A stretch of 64,000 bases of DNA from Epiperipatus broadwayi (GCA_028023455.1 JAQFVV010000207.1:60001-124000), one strand, 5' to 3'; shown: positions 15,052 through 29,080, numbered from the stretch's first letter. Made by a program: numbers and translations. Notes: a model not told the origin generated them from the sequence alone.

Positions 15052-15569
15052 TCCCTATCTTGTATGAGAGTATTGTAGTGAAAATTACCCTACAGAAATA
15101 TTAATCATTAGTGAATAATCTCTAGTCTATTAAATGACCAATAAAAATTTTTAATATATTTCCATTAACTGATTTGTGTTAAAGTTGTAAGGACAGCAAG
15201 TAGTAATTTGCTATTTATGTATACTGAACAATGATAAAAATATGTATAAGAGATTATGATTTGGACCAACTGATGAGTTCTGGTTCAGCACAAAATATGC
15301 ATATTGGGAGTCATGCATTTTTTTCACATGTCTTTGGTCCTATACTTATAATTACATCCTTCCACAAAATGTTAAAAGTGGATAGAAACCACCTACCTTG
15401 GGTGAGGGTGCTGTAATAAAAATTACACTACAGAAATATTTTTCTTTGTTGAATAATTTCTAGTTTATTGAATGACTAATAAAAAATATTAATATACTTT
15501 TATTAAATAATTTGTGTCAAAGTTATAAGAACAGCAAGATTGGCACATCAGTTAATCTGTAGTAATTTG

Positions 15570-15624
<55 letters not shown>

Positions 15625-15750
15625 CCCCCCCCCCCGGGCCCAAATTGGGCGACCATTCAGAGTCACCATATATATATATATATTAAAGAATGATAAAGAT
15701 ATGTGTAAGATTATTATGGTCTGGGCCAACTGAAAAGTGCTGACTCCAAA
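15052..15750 (+). repeat. Diverged direct repeat pair (15,052-15,290 and 15,393-15,750)
   Basis: The blocks CTACAGAAATATT, TCTAGT(C/T)TATT(A/G)AATGAC, AACAGCAAG or GGACAGCAAG, and ATGATAAA(A/G)ATATGTRTAAG occur in the same order in both halves. The second copy is split by an inserted microsatellite/poly-C block (15,569-15,682). An inverted third copy follows at about 15,935-16,052, so copy 2 and the inverted copy together form a large foldback. Confidence 0.75.
15569..15682. repeat. Compound simple repeat: (AT)n, poly-C, unique core, (AT)n
   Basis: About 26 AT units run to 15,621, then 14 consecutive C (15,622-15,635), then a unique G+C-rich core containing the near-palindrome GCCCAAATTGGGC, then a second AT run (15,666-15,682). 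It sits inside the second copy of the diverged direct repeat, so it arrived or expanded after that repeat formed. Confidence 0.92.
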
Positions 15751-15934
15751 CAATGAACTAGTTAAATATTGAAATACATTTGCATAAATAAATAACTTAT
15801 AACAAAGTTATCATTTTTAAAGCTATGAGTATGGAATCCAAAGTTACATCCCAAAAGCGCTAAGCTTATAAAATCTTAAAGATTAAATAACTACAGCTTC
15901 ACTAATATGTGCCAAAGAGTGCATAACTATAATT

Positions 15935-16052
15935 AATTGAAGTATATTAATATTTTTTATTAGACATTCAATAGACATAATTTATCCAATAATGAATAAT
16001 ATTTCTATAGTGTAATTTGCACTATACCAATCTCACACAAGGTAGAAATGAG
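15935..16052 (-). repeat. Inverted copy of the 15.05/15.39 kb repeat
   Basis: Read on the minus strand, this block matches the start of the direct-repeat unit: CTACCTTG(G/T)GTGAG-like end, then the TACA or TATAGAAATATT block, then GAATGTCTAATAAAAAATAT. With 15,393-15,510 it forms a foldback with a loop of about 420 bp. Confidence 0.7.
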
Positions 16053-16075
16053 TTTCTACCGACTTTAACACATGT

Positions 16076-16243
16076 ACAAATGTATCAGTCTGTTGATAAC
16101 TTTCAAATCTTGCAATGTCATTAAATAATGTGTAAACAACAACTTTGACAAACTTAAGTGAAAAACAGATCCATATGCACATTACAGCATGACATTTTTG
16201 CAAGGTTTAGAAAGTTATCTATCGGCAGACTGATACATTTGTG
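16076..16243. repeat. Foldback repeat, arms about 46-56 bp
   Basis: Left arm 16,076-16,121 contains ACAAATGTATCAGTCTGTTG; right arm 16,188-16,243 contains its inverse, CAGACTGATACATTTGT. Both arms also share the inverse of AATGTCAT / ATGACATT. The loop is about 66 bp. Probably a small non-autonomous inverted-repeat element. Confidence 0.8.
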
Positions 16244-16936
16244 AAATGTCTAATTAATAATAAATGTCACTCAAAATTTGATTAACTTTAATATATATAT
16301 ATAAGGTGCAAAATATTATTTTACCAGATTATATATAGTAGTGGATCTAATCTAGACAATATAGCTTGATTTTAATAATGTTGCTAGTTAATGAAACAAC
16401 TAGCTTAATCAATGATAGTTTTATTTAAAATTTCCTTTTAAATACCATTCATTCATTCTACTTCAGAGCCATCTATTGGAATCTTGAGAAATCAATGGAT
16501 ACCATATTGTATAGTCTATAATATCCCTAACCTCAAACTGACTTCTGGCTTTTACCTTATGTCATTGAGGACTATGTTATTATAGAGCTATATCATCTGG
16601 AGACAATGTTTATTCAAGTTTACAATATATGGCTTTACTGTAGTATAAAAATAAAGGTTTTAGAATATTATTGTTAGTATTATCTTATTAAAGTAGGATT
16701 GATCTAACCACAACAATTATCAAACATTTTATTAAATTCAATCCGAACACAAGGTCTGTAGCAAATTTGAATTTATTTATTTTTCACAAAGACTAAATAA
16801 ACAATTGTACTACTATTTGTTCTTAGAATCATGTGACATTCAGACCCTCCAATGACAAAATGGTATTATATAGTCTTCTAATATAATTATTTTAGAAAAA
16901 AAAGATTTAGTGTTTTATTAGATTTATCAAGACAAA

Positions 16937-17050
16937 AAGTCAAGCGTTGTTAGCCAAGAGATCAGCACAGCTGCCTTGTAAGCATGCAGTTGGTTGCAGA
17001 CGGATGTTGTGGGTCATCTCCTGGTCGATGCTATGACATATGGAAAAAAA
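16937..17050 (+). repeat. tRNA-derived SINE, family A, copy 1
   Basis: Starts GTCAAGCGTTGTTAGCCAAG. The polymerase III A-box-like segment TAGCCAAGAGATCAGC lies at 16,951-16,966, a B-box-like GGGTCATCTCC at about 17,011-17,021, and the family's conserved 3' end GATGCTATGACA just before an A-rich tail. About 105 bp. The same 5' and 3' ends occur at 56,821 and 60,978. Somewhat diverged boxes suggest an old copy. Confidence 0.8.
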
Positions 17051-18285
17051 AATCTCTTTGTCATCTTCATTTAAATTTTATTAATATTTTTTATTACTTT
17101 TATTAAATTGTTTTGTGCAAATACAAAAAATATTCTTTTCATGTAAATAAATATGATTTATTTTAATTTCCTTTATTTTCATTACACCAAAATTTTTTAT
17201 TATAAATAATAAAATAAAAAAATTTAATGAAAGAGGTTTGTTTTTTTTTTTTTTGGTTAAGTGGTTTTTATTAAATTTTTAAAAAAAAAAAAGGTTAAGG
17301 TTAAAATTTATGCTATTCTTTATTTTCTTAGTTCATCTTTTATGTCAATTCCATTTTATCACAACTATCCATCAATATAAAAACTCAGACCTCTCTCCCT
17401 CATAGTTTTTAATTTTGTATCAATATGTCTTCATCTTAACGCCATCATACCATAACCATCCATAATTCAAAACATAAATTCTCTTTTCACTTTGGGGATG
17501 TATTTTACAATCAACTTTTGCTTGTTAGGAGAAAAATAGCAAAGTGCTAACACTGATTCGGAAATTCGGGTGTTTGATAATTCAAACTTATCTGATAAGT
17601 GAACATATCTAATAATAAAGAATAATCTAAGATTCTGTGTTGATGGATAATGATGATATGATAGAGATTAGATGGCGGACTCACTCATAAAAACAAACAT
17701 TTTGAAATTATTGCCAAAATGTCTTTACAGTATATTATTTAATTAAAAGCAAGACATTTTTGTTAATAATTTTTTCTTTGTAAAATTGTTAAATTATTTG
17801 ATTTACATTTATTTTTAGCTATAAATATTGAAATTATAAATACTATTCTTTAGTAAAATTTATTCCATGTAGTAATTAACATTTTAGTTTAATAAAGATT
17901 GTTTATGTATAAACAGAATAAAGTTTTACTTAAAACACAAATTATATTTTAATATTCTTTTTTTTTACATAAAATTTTTTATTTGATTGATATTTATTTT
18001 TAGATATTAACATTTAAATTATAAATGAAACTTTAATCAAATATAATTATTTAATATATTTAAAACTTTTGACTATAAATACATAACATATAAAAATAAG
18101 TATATATAATTATTATATAACAATGTTAAGATGTGTATGTAATTTAGAGCAAAGAAAACCAACTTTCTGCTTCTGCAATATGAATTCACAACACTCCATA
18201 TCATTAAATGTTTTAAAAAAATGGGTATCCCTCATTAATAGTAGAGTTTAAGAATTGGAGATTGCTCCTCCAAATATTTATTGGA
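17051..18285. other. Non-coding A+T-rich stretch
   Basis: Long A and T runs (for example at 17,235-17,250 and 17,280-17,292). No gene or recognised element. A short segment near 17,545-17,570, read antisense as TCAGTGTTAGCAC, vaguely recalls the SINE family B tail at 57,100 but is too short to call. Confidence 0.4.
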
Positions 18286-18289
18286 GTGG

Positions 18290-20090
18290 ACTATTGTCTA
18301 GTTGTAGTGCACGAGGAGAAGAATGGATTTTTTTCATGTAAATCACATATATATTAATTCTGATATTCTCACGTATAAATGAATTCATTGTATTATTTCC
18401 AGGAGCTCCCATGTAGTAAAAATATAATAACTGAATAGATGGCATACCTTCCTTAAACTTTTTTTTTCTCAAATCATAAGAATGTGTGTGGTGATGTTTA
18501 AAATCGTTATTTTTTCCTTTGTTATTTTTTCATCATTCTCAAATTCTATTGGTTGAGAGGTTTTAAAAATGTTTTATCCTCCAATAGCTTTTTCCAAATA
18601 TTGTTAATTTTTTTCAATTCACATTTTTCATTTATGCTCTTAGACCTTTTGAAAATCTGTATAGTGTACCTTAGCAGCCTCTGGCTATATTGTCCAATTT
18701 TTACTAGAATATGTGTTATATTTAAATTGATGTCATGGTTAGTTAATTTAATATGTGAATAAATGGCTGATGAATTGAATTTTTCTTTAACTATCAAAAT
18801 GAGATCTTCCTATTTTATGTTTATTCTGTGCTTGGTTTGTCCAATGCATGACTGTGAACAAACTCTACTTGGAATTTCATATACACCATGACACTCCAAA
18901 TGAAGTTTATCATTAGGCATGGAAATACTTCATTATTTTTTTCAATGTAGTATAAACTGTGCTGACATTATTTTCCTTTAAAGCATTACCATTTTTATCA
19001 GTTACTCTCTTTATATATGGTAGAACTGTCTTAATTGCTAAAGTATCAAATCCTTTTGTCTTCTATAAAAGGCCCTATTATTTATCCTGTGATCAAAGCC
19101 ATTATAAAAAAGCATTTTTTAGTAGCAGAGATGTCTTGTTAGAAATGGCTTGCATCAGAAATTCTTTTAGTTCTATGTAACAATGTCTTTGCCACTGAAA
19201 ATAAGTGTGCTGGATAATGTGATAAGAAGAAAAATGTAGATATCTTCCAGTGTGTGTTTCCTTTCCTTTAATTAAAACATTTATGAATGGCAGTTGGTTA
19301 TTATTTTCCACTTCCATAGTAAATTTGATGTTGTTATGAAAAGAGTTTAAGAAATTTAAAAATTCATCAAGAGTATGTTTACTATGAGGCCAAATACAAA
19401 GAGACCATCAACATATTTCAGCCATACAAATGTTTTTTAACTGCTGATATCAAAATTTTTTTTGACAAGTTGTCCATAAAAATAGAAGCTAATTCTGGAG
19501 AAATCAATGAATTCATAGGTAAATGTGATGTTTGTTTATATATATCACCATCAAAAACAAAAAAAAATGTATTCAATAAGTAATGTTTAATCAAATTCAC
19601 AACAAAATCAGGCAATTAAATATTTTTCAAAACTTCAAGAGCTTTTTTTTGTAGGTACACTAGTAAAAATTGAAGCAATATCCAAATTTACCAAAATATC
19701 ACTTTTAGATAATTTTAATATCTTGGATAAATTCAAGAATATGATTCACATACTTAATGTAAGATGACATTGCTGTTAAATGTGAATGTAAAAGTGATGA
19801 TATAAAACAAGCTAACGTCTGTGTGGGTGAACCAACTGCACTTATCTGTCTCAGTAAAATATCTGGTTTATGGATTTTTATCAAACTGTATAACTTTGGA
19901 TAAAAAAAGATTTCTCTCCAGATGTAAGGTATATCTTAGTTTGTAAATCTAAATAAGTAGCATAAACTACTGCTTTTGTTTTCTTTTCAAGATATGTCAT
20001 AGGATCTCCATAAATTTTGGTACTTACGTATTCGTCCTGTAACATATTAAACCTGTTACGCCTTTGCACATTTATATCTATCTGCTGATA
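18290..20090 (-). pseudogene. Penelope-like element: RT plus GIY-YIG endonuclease, broken
   Basis: Antisense Penelope-like retroelement with signature motifs in order. N-terminal YLEKKTKAVV lies at about 20,000. KIHKPD, then GSPTQTLA, lie at 19,880-19,805. RT domain: LVNLDIASIFTSVP with the first catalytic aspartate at 19,680-19,682; NSLISPELASIFM at about 19,515-19,475; and the catalytic box YVDG at 19,404-19,415, where family members have YVDD. The LPFINVLI block is at about 19,290. The GIY-YIG domain follows, with GVYEIP at about 18,888-18,870, CIGQTKHR at about 18,847-18,824, and the helix/strand tail ending in IWKKLL near 18,580. Several frameshifts and stops separate the blocks. The lost second aspartate alone would abolish RT activity. 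Open pieces of 60-83 codons remain. Confidence 0.9.
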
Positions 20091-21023
20091 GCTTTCTATA
20101 GTAAATTAAGAGGTACTGAAATGTTTATTAACAATATAGTTTAATTTTTATCGTAGAAAAAGAAAAATATTTAGTACTAATTCCGTATTTATTTTATTAC
20201 AAATATTTGACTTTAAATTCTTATTTCTATAAAGTTGAAAATGAGTAAAAAAATGAATTCTACCTTGAAAGTTAACATTAGCCATATATAAATAAGGTTG
20301 TATCTACATTTGAGTTATATTGTGTTTCATCCTTGTTTGAAAATTATATATATATATTGTATTGTTTGAGTAATCTAGTAAGTAAAAAGGAATTGAAATA
20401 TTTATTAATAGCGTATGACTCATTACTTATTAAATCTTAGAAAAACACAATACTGTATTTAAATTATATATAACTACAAAGCGTAATTATTTTAATATTT
20501 TTATAATACAAATGAGTGTTTATATTATAAAAACGATACGTATATTACAAATTGTTTAAGTGCAAATCCAAAGTGTGTTTAGGATTTTAATAAATTAATT
20601 TGTTTTGCGATGTTTGTAGATGAGATTTTGAAGCAGAAATATTGTTTAGATGTCGAAATAAAATATAGGGAGATAATAATTTAAATTGTTTTCTATAAAA
20701 TATTATCCATTAAGTAATAAAGTTTATTCTATTGCTAATAGTGTATTATGTATGAAACAGGAGTAAATAAAAAGCAATTAATAAAATTCCGAATAGCCAA
20801 TAACAATAGCTTTAACATTTTAAATAGAAACATGTGCAGTATTCAAAAATATTGTAGTGTTATATATACTACTTGGAATAATAAATTTACTATTATTATT
20901 AAATCTTGAATTTGTCTCATTTTATTAAAGAAAATTATTTTTTTACTTTATAAATAAACCAAAATATTTTACTTATATAGTATATAAAGGTAAATAACGT
21001 CTTGATGCTAATAATTAAAGTGT
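20091..21023. other. Non-coding A+T-rich stretch
   Basis: Nothing recognisable on either strand. It may include the decayed upstream end of the antisense Penelope-like element, but no terminal repeat was found. Confidence 0.35.
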
Positions 21024-21073
21024 GGGCCAGTTGCTTGGAAGGCAACTATGCTAACCGCTAAGCCACCAACAAT
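21024..21073 (-). repeat. Truncated tRNA-derived SINE (family A-like)
   Basis: On the minus strand: TTGGTGGCTTAGCGGTTAGC, then a GTTGCCTTCCAAGCAACT stem-like segment. The first part is a good A-box (TGGCTTAGCGGTTAGC) in the same context as the other family A copies (TTGGTGGTC...). The B-box half and tail are missing. A partial tRNA relic is the alternative. Confidence 0.6.
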
Positions 21074-23819
21074 TGACAAAAATAATTTAATTTCAAAATA
21101 CTTTGCTCATTCATAAGTTGGATACCGTCAAACCTTTTTTAATATGTAGATGCATCTTGTGGAAAAAATTAAAACAAATCATCAAAATGAAAATTTTTGC
21201 TGGTATATGTAATTTGGGTCCACACTTAATAGTATATAGAAGCAATAGCACACAGAAACATAAAACACGCACACATATCCTCAAGTTCTAGCTAATATTT
21301 ACTAGCTATACCTAAAACAGACTACACATATACAAAAGAAAAACAGAGAAAATACAGCAATTTACTCTAAACTTTATTATTTAAAGTTAATTACTTAAAA
21401 AAAAAAACAGTAAACCGTGATTAAGTTAATTTATTTTTATTCGTAAAAGTCATTTACAAAACAAAAAAAAATCGTTTACTTTTCAATTTTCTCATACGTG
21501 TATGTTTATATATATATTTAATAATTATAAGTGTCAAAGATAAATTACTAGTGTTTCTAACTATTAAAACCCTAGGTAGTGAGCTAGAAGCGTTTTTTTT
21601 TCTCAATATAATTTTAATATATCAGCACTAAAAAGATTAATGCACTGTTAAATATGGAAGAAAATAACTGTAATTATTTTTCTAATCTTTTGATAAAATT
21701 TTATAAAAATCAAAAAGCAATGCTTAATCTGAGTAAACTGATTTTAATCTATTTTATGACACTAGATCTAAGGAATATGCAATTTTCTTGCGTTGGACAT
21801 TGTCATAAAGAAATGTTTAATTTAAATTAATTATATTGGAATTTGAAAATTATAGTGCAAAAATGTCTTATCTGAAACTATTTTTGGTAAATTGTTTCTG
21901 GAAGTAAAAGATTTTAGAAATTTAAAGGAGAACAATGATAGGAGCGCTATAATAGCCTCCTGAACTTTATAAAAAGATTATAATTATTATGGTCAAAGAA
22001 GAAGAACTGAAAATCTCTAACTTGTTTTAGTATGTTAAGGCAGTTTTTGAAATTTGCTGCCTGTGTTATTCCTTTTGCTGAAATAAATTAATCAAGAATG
22101 TCCTTTAAACCAATATCAGAATTTTTGTTAGACAATATGCATTGCTAAGTTTTCAAAAACGAACTTCTTTCTTCAAGCAATAACCCCCATCCTCAGACGA
22201 AGCCAACTAATTAGAGAAAACTGACTGACTGCCCTGATAAAATACCAACTTTGCCATGGATCTTTAACCATATCCACAAGAAAAATCATGATTGAATTTT
22301 CCACAAAGAGTACACATTCATTTTAAAACTTTTATAAAAAGAAAAGGTTTGCTGCTCCCCAAACTTTTGGTAAATTAATGTGAACTTTGATTGTAACTCA
22401 GTAATCCAAAAATGACATTTCATTTTGTTTTGGTCACTATTGAATATAGTTACTGTTTTATTAATGGCTTAAATTTAACCTAAATTTATTGAAATAGTTA
22501 AGGCTTTACTTCATTAGCATTTAAAATCAAGTAATATATATATATTAGCTCTGCACACAGATAATGAAGCTATTCAATGTACGTAAAATTCTCAAAAGTT
22601 ACCGCCAAGTGCTTTCAGGAGAATTTATAGTCTCATATTCATGGCAACTTGTATTTGGTTAATAACTATAATATTAATGCAAATTTTATGCAAATTCATA
22701 TGCAGATATTATGTGGACCATTTTCAAGACAGAGAATTTGTTTTATGTTCATGCACAACAGATAGTTATTTATAGAATTTAGTTTTTTTTATTGTTAAAC
22801 TATGGTATAATTAAACATGAATGAAAGAAGTCTTTTAAATGTATACATCTGAAAGTGAAATACATGGTATATGTTTAAGTTTTTTTATATATATAATTAT
22901 TTTAGAAATATATTTTCTACTTTGACAGTATTAATGATTGCAGAGATACTTATAATGGATTATTATTTATTTATTTTTTATATTTTAGCAATAATTTATA
23001 TAAATTTAAAAACACTATTATACAAGCAGAAGAGTTAATATGGTCAATGTATTTTATGTAATTTACCAGACTATCAGTCAGACCAAGATTGTATATAAAA
23101 ATACATACTGCAGCCATTTTCCCAGACCACTGCACTCTCTCCACAACTGCAAGAAGCAAAATACCTCTCTTGTGGATATTTTTATTGGTACTGATTATTA
23201 TGCTCTCACAGCCTTTTTGACTTAAAAGAACTGCCTCAAACCCAGACTGACACATTCAAGTGATAAATAACATTGAGCAATCGACATGTTTTCATGACCC
23301 AACTACACCTGGGCTTTGTTTTATGTGGATTTATTTAATGCAGTTTTGAAGTTATGCAATTTATGTTTCTTCTTAATATCTTTGTATGCAGTTTTCTTTT
23401 ATGTGATAAAAATTATTAGATCAGAAGTTGAGCTTTGATAATCCATTATTACTTTAAAATATTATAAATTTCATGCATGCATGTCATATTTAAAGAAATA
23501 GCGCCTTATCAGAGTTCGACTTTCATCTAATAATTTCAATATTTTCAGCGCTTTATAACAGTACTGTAATAGATTTTATGCAATAAAGAAGTTCATAATT
23601 CACTTAAAATCAGAATTTCCCCATTTTATATACACACATTAAATTTTACAAAACTATAATGTAAATCTGTTCAAACATTATAGATGAACAATACTATGTA
23701 TGTAGTTGTTTTTACATTTTAAATCACGTTCTATTTTTGCTTTTATAAAAAGAGTATGTCATCAATTAGTCATTTAGTGTCTGCAAGTTTATTTTTAAAA
23801 GGTGAGTAACAGTCATGGG
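21074..23819. other. Non-coding stretch with one unclassified ORF
   Basis: No recognised gene. A 94-codon minus-strand ORF at 22,971-23,255, overlapping less A+T-rich text at about 23,100-23,260, has no domain I recognise. The local composition shift suggests a decayed element of unknown type. The rest is A+T-rich with long T runs. Confidence 0.35.
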
Positions 23820-24005
23820 TACAATTAAATTTGACAATTAAAATCTGATTTTTAATTGAAATTAACAATTTAAAAATTATGTAACATGATCCGAAATTAA
23901 GGTGATGTGAAACAATGAAATTTGATTTTTAAACGGAATTGAAAAATTAAAAAATTAAAGACAAAAATAAGAATTTAATTTTTAATTGTTAGTTTTAATT
24001 AAATT
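23820..24005. repeat. A+T-rich imperfect inverted repeat
   Basis: Blocks such as ACAATTAAATTTGACAATTA on the left and TTAATTTTTAATTG on the right are complementary, with further alternating TTTAAT/ATTAAA blocks between. Given the composition some of this complementarity is chance, so only low-confidence support for a small inverted-repeat element. Confidence 0.35.
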
Positions 24006-24650
24006 TTGCCCAACAGTGGTGAATCAGTGTCTTTTTATTATCATAAGTCTAAGTTTTTATTTTTATTTTAAACTTTTAGTTTACTCTAATGGGGAGGAAA
24101 AAAACACCCAAGAAAATTAATTTCTTTGGGAACAAAAATTTCAATTTTAAATTGCTTAGCAAAATGGGAAGGATCAACAGTGATTGGAAAATGTTTTAGT
24201 TGTATTTCCTCTTGACTTCATTTAAGGAGACGCTACAGTACCTCACATCATATTACATCATGATGAATCTGATGTCTCAAATAGCGATAATGATTAAAAT
24301 ACCATACATGTATAAAAAAATGTAAATTACACATAAAAATATATTGTTTTGAATAAAATTAAATACTGTAGTTAATAAAAAAAGTTTGTCTTGTATTAAT
24401 TTTTTCCAAATTTGAAATTTTTTATTAATCATATTTTCTTTTCTTTTTTTTTTATGCGAATTTTAAAGTAATTTTATGATGTTGCTTTGCCTTTATGTGA
24501 TTTTTGGAAAATTACAGTATGTAGCCCCCATTTTTCAAGGTATGTTAAGTCTATTTTTGTGCGATTTCTTTTGTGCACATTTTCTGAGGAATCTATCTAC
24601 CACATAGAATGAGATCCAGGTGTATTCATTATAAAATCACTATTTTCATC

Positions 24651-26065
<1,415 letters not shown>

Positions 26066-26445
26066 GATCGAGTGATGTCCCTTTCATGTTTTTCAATATT
26101 TTAACTTTGCTCCTAACTATGACCATTCAAGTGACTAGCTGTCACTGGATTTACATAGTTTTGTTGGTAGTTGACAGTGAAATGTTGAAACCCCCTATCA
26201 TTGAGGTCTGCATATATAGATAGATAAATAGTGAGATCGATGTATATATCTATCTATCATCTCTCTCTCTGTCTGCCTATGTATCTATGCAGACCTTAAT
26301 TATAGGGGTTTTTGACATTTCATCATCAGCCACCAATAAAACTATGCAAATCCTGTGGTGGTCACTGATACCCAATCAATTGAATGACCATAGCTTGAAG
26401 CCAAAGTTAAAATTTTGAAAAAAATGAAAGAAACATCACAGAATG
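26066..26445. repeat. Large foldback repeat with microsatellite loop
   Basis: Arms of about 165 bp: the left arm (about 26,066-26,220) contains TGTCCCTTTCAT, AACTATGACCATTCAA, TTACATAGTTTT and GAGGTCTGCATA. The right arm (about 26,285-26,445) contains their inverses in reverse order, such as TATGCAGACCTTA, AAAACTATGCAAA and TTGAATGACCATAG. The loop is a GATA/TATC plus CT simple repeat. Identity is roughly 80% by eye. No protein is encoded; probably a non-autonomous inverted-repeat element whose transcript would form a long hairpin. Confidence 0.85.
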
Positions 26446-27049
26446 TATCAAATATTTTTATAATTATAAATAGACATTTATTTTTGAAAAAACTTTATTT
26501 CACTTTCATAATCTGACAAATTATTAATATCCTTTTTACAAACAAAACTAAAATGAATATAATATTAAAAGATGAATATATATTTAAGGCTGAGTTTGTT
26601 AATTGACCAATCAAAAGTTGTAAAACATAATTCACTTGGCCAATAAAAAAACTGTTCAGTTAAAAAAAAATTTTCAAGGAAAGTAAGAGTTAATGTCTAA
26701 TATTTGTTATTATTATATTCCCTTTTATTTTTCACTTTAAAATGCTTCATTTTAATGCTTCTATTTATTTACTCATGTTTTGCTGTGTCCAAAGCTCAGA
26801 CTTATACACTTAGTTACTCATAAAACTTTTGAATGTCATAATTTTGAGATTGATGCTTGATTATTAACTTTCCATTTTTATTTTCAAGTTTTACTTGTAC
26901 ACTAAAAACTATTTATATTTATTACAAAACCAAAAAATATTCTATATTTAATTATATTTTTTCTTACACAATCTGATGTCATTATTCATGAGATCAAACC
27001 TGTGGGGCAATCTGATTAACAGATTAGTTTTTTATCTGGTGTTTTTTTA
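26446..27049. other. Non-coding A+T-rich stretch
   Basis: Nothing recognised. It may contain the pol side of the antisense gag remnant that starts at about 27,050, but no protease or RT motif is readable. Confidence 0.35.
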
Positions 27050-28500
27050 TTTTGATACTCCCTAAAGTAGCCACTTGTGTTAGGGATTGTGAATCACCCA
27101 TTGGTATTTCATGTTGCCTTGCACAAGTGAGATCTGAATCACTTCTGGTTTGTAAAAAAAAATTGTATTCTCTCTTTCTGGATCCATTCCATGAGTTTGT
27201 CTTGTGGCAAATATCATGGCATTTATTAGATTAAAGTTTTAATCCTTGATCTTTGGTTTTATAGATAGGTCTGGCACTATCAAAAACACTCAGTAATTTG
27301 GCCATTTTCTCAACTGTATTAATCTCAGTTCCAATGGGCATTTGCTCTACATTATGAGAAAATTATGCCACACTATACTAATAATTTGTTGTTTGTATAG
27401 TGAGCTGCTGTCAATGCATGTAATTTTGCCACTTGCCTACAGAAAAATGGAGTGAAAGGCTCACCAGATTGCCAATTATTTTGCAACACCTTATGTCTAA
27501 TAATCTCTTGACATTCTTTATTTCCATAGCTGTAAAATAGGGTTTGCTTCTATTTGGTGTAAGTTGTTTGATTCTTACACATCAAGTCCCACCAAACTTG
27601 AGATATGCCTTGCAGATGCCTTCATGCAATTGTGATCATGGCCTCTTCACTTAGCTGTTTCAATGCAAAGTTTCTTTCTAGGCTACTTATATGTTCTGTG
27701 AGAACTTGATTTACATGTTTTCTGAAAATATTCTTAAGAAATTCATTAAATACTGCAGCATTACTAATCTGTATACATGTGCTTATATTCATGCTCTCCT
27801 GCTTATAATTATTAAAGGTTTTTTCTCACTTATTTTATCAATTTCTCTAAGCATTACACTTTGCGTATTTTTATTAAAATGTATCTCATGTACTTTCTCG
27901 GTGAATTTTTAATTTCTATTTTAATATTTCTTTATTATTCTATAATTTGCTAACTTATTTGTTACTACTTCCTACAACTGCTTTATTTCTTCTTCCTGTT
28001 CTATTTTAATTGGTATTTATTTATATGCGATTTCAATTTGATTTTCCACTTGCTTTACATTTTCATTTATTTATTTCATAATTTCTTTTTTCATTTTTCA
28101 GTAACCTGATTATATCTGTTGTTTTACTTTTTCAATCATTTCAACTTAATTTTCTAAATTTATGTTTGTTTTCTTATTGTGATTTTTTAAAAGTTTCTTG
28201 GCTGTTTTCTTATTTTGTTTTTTAATCTCTTTGACTGATTTCTTATTTGTTTTTCAAGTTCTTTGACAATTTGCTTGATATGGTTTTTATGTTTTTGACT
28301 GTTTCATTTTGTTTTTTAAGTTTTTGTCTTTTAATTTCTTCATTTTGTTTTTGAAGTTCATTGAATGTTTTATCCATCATTATCATGATCACATTGTTTT
28401 GTTGCATATCATTCTTATTTTGCTGTTGTTCCTTGCTGAGGACATATTTTAATTCTTCATCTTGAATTTCTATTTTCCTTTTGTACTAGTAAGCTTTTAT
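27050..28500 (-). pseudogene. Retrotransposon gag remnant (coiled coil + capsid-like), antisense
   Basis: Read antisense, the N-terminal side (about 28,490-28,250) is an open stretch of about 75 codons rich in K, E, Q and N, with DEELKYVLSKEQQQNK, typical of a coiled coil. Downstream, at about 27,690-27,430, a capsid-like region contains LERNFALKQLSEEAM, HLQGISQVWWDLM, then a K-x-Q-x-LFYSYGNKE block and WQSGEPFTPFF..RQVAKL. The LQG-x(4)-WW and F-x-Y elements are characteristic of LTR-retrotransposon gag. A broken cysteine-rich stretch near 27,160-27,090 could be a zinc knuckle. Several stops interrupt it. The superfamily cannot be fixed without pol; Ty3/Gypsy is likeliest, given the rest of the window. 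Confidence 0.65.
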
Positions 28501-29080
28501 ATTTTTAATTTTTATTATACATTTTGTAATAGTTATCCTGGTTTATTTTTTTCTTAAATTTATTTTCAATATTGCTATTGTTTTACTATCTCTTCTTTTT
28601 ACTAATGTATTAAATACTTTTAATTTAATTTTTTTATTTAATTGGAGTGTTCATTCAATCTCACACACAACAGTCATTTTTAACATTATCTGCCTGCTTA
28701 TTGATGACTTCTATTATTTCCATTTTTATACATTTACTTTGATAAATTTACCCACAATTACTAATTTATTTTTAACCTACCTACATCCATATTTTATTGT
28801 AATAAATTATTTATCTCTATTTTAACTGTACACACATATATATAGATTTTTTATATTTGCTTAATTATAATAAAATTATTTTATTATTGGCAGTTTTCTC
28901 CACTCACACATCTCTCACAAAATTATTAACATATATATAGACACAGGTATAAAATAAGCCTGTGTTTCAGTTACAACATTTGTTTTGTTATTATTTTTAT
29001 CTGGTAGCTGGGATAATTTTTATTTTCTTCTGATAAAATAAACCTAATATTTATATACGGAATGAACTTTAATTTTTTTG
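28501..29080. other. T-rich non-coding stretch between gag remnant and LINE
   Basis: Strongly T-rich on the + strand; no gene recognised. The 5' end of the LINE probably lies near 29,080, where the composition becomes more balanced. Confidence 0.35.

Noticed and set aside
15523-15753. 76-codon minus-strand ORF with alternating I/Y run
   Set aside because: Translation of the AT microsatellite and poly-C block.
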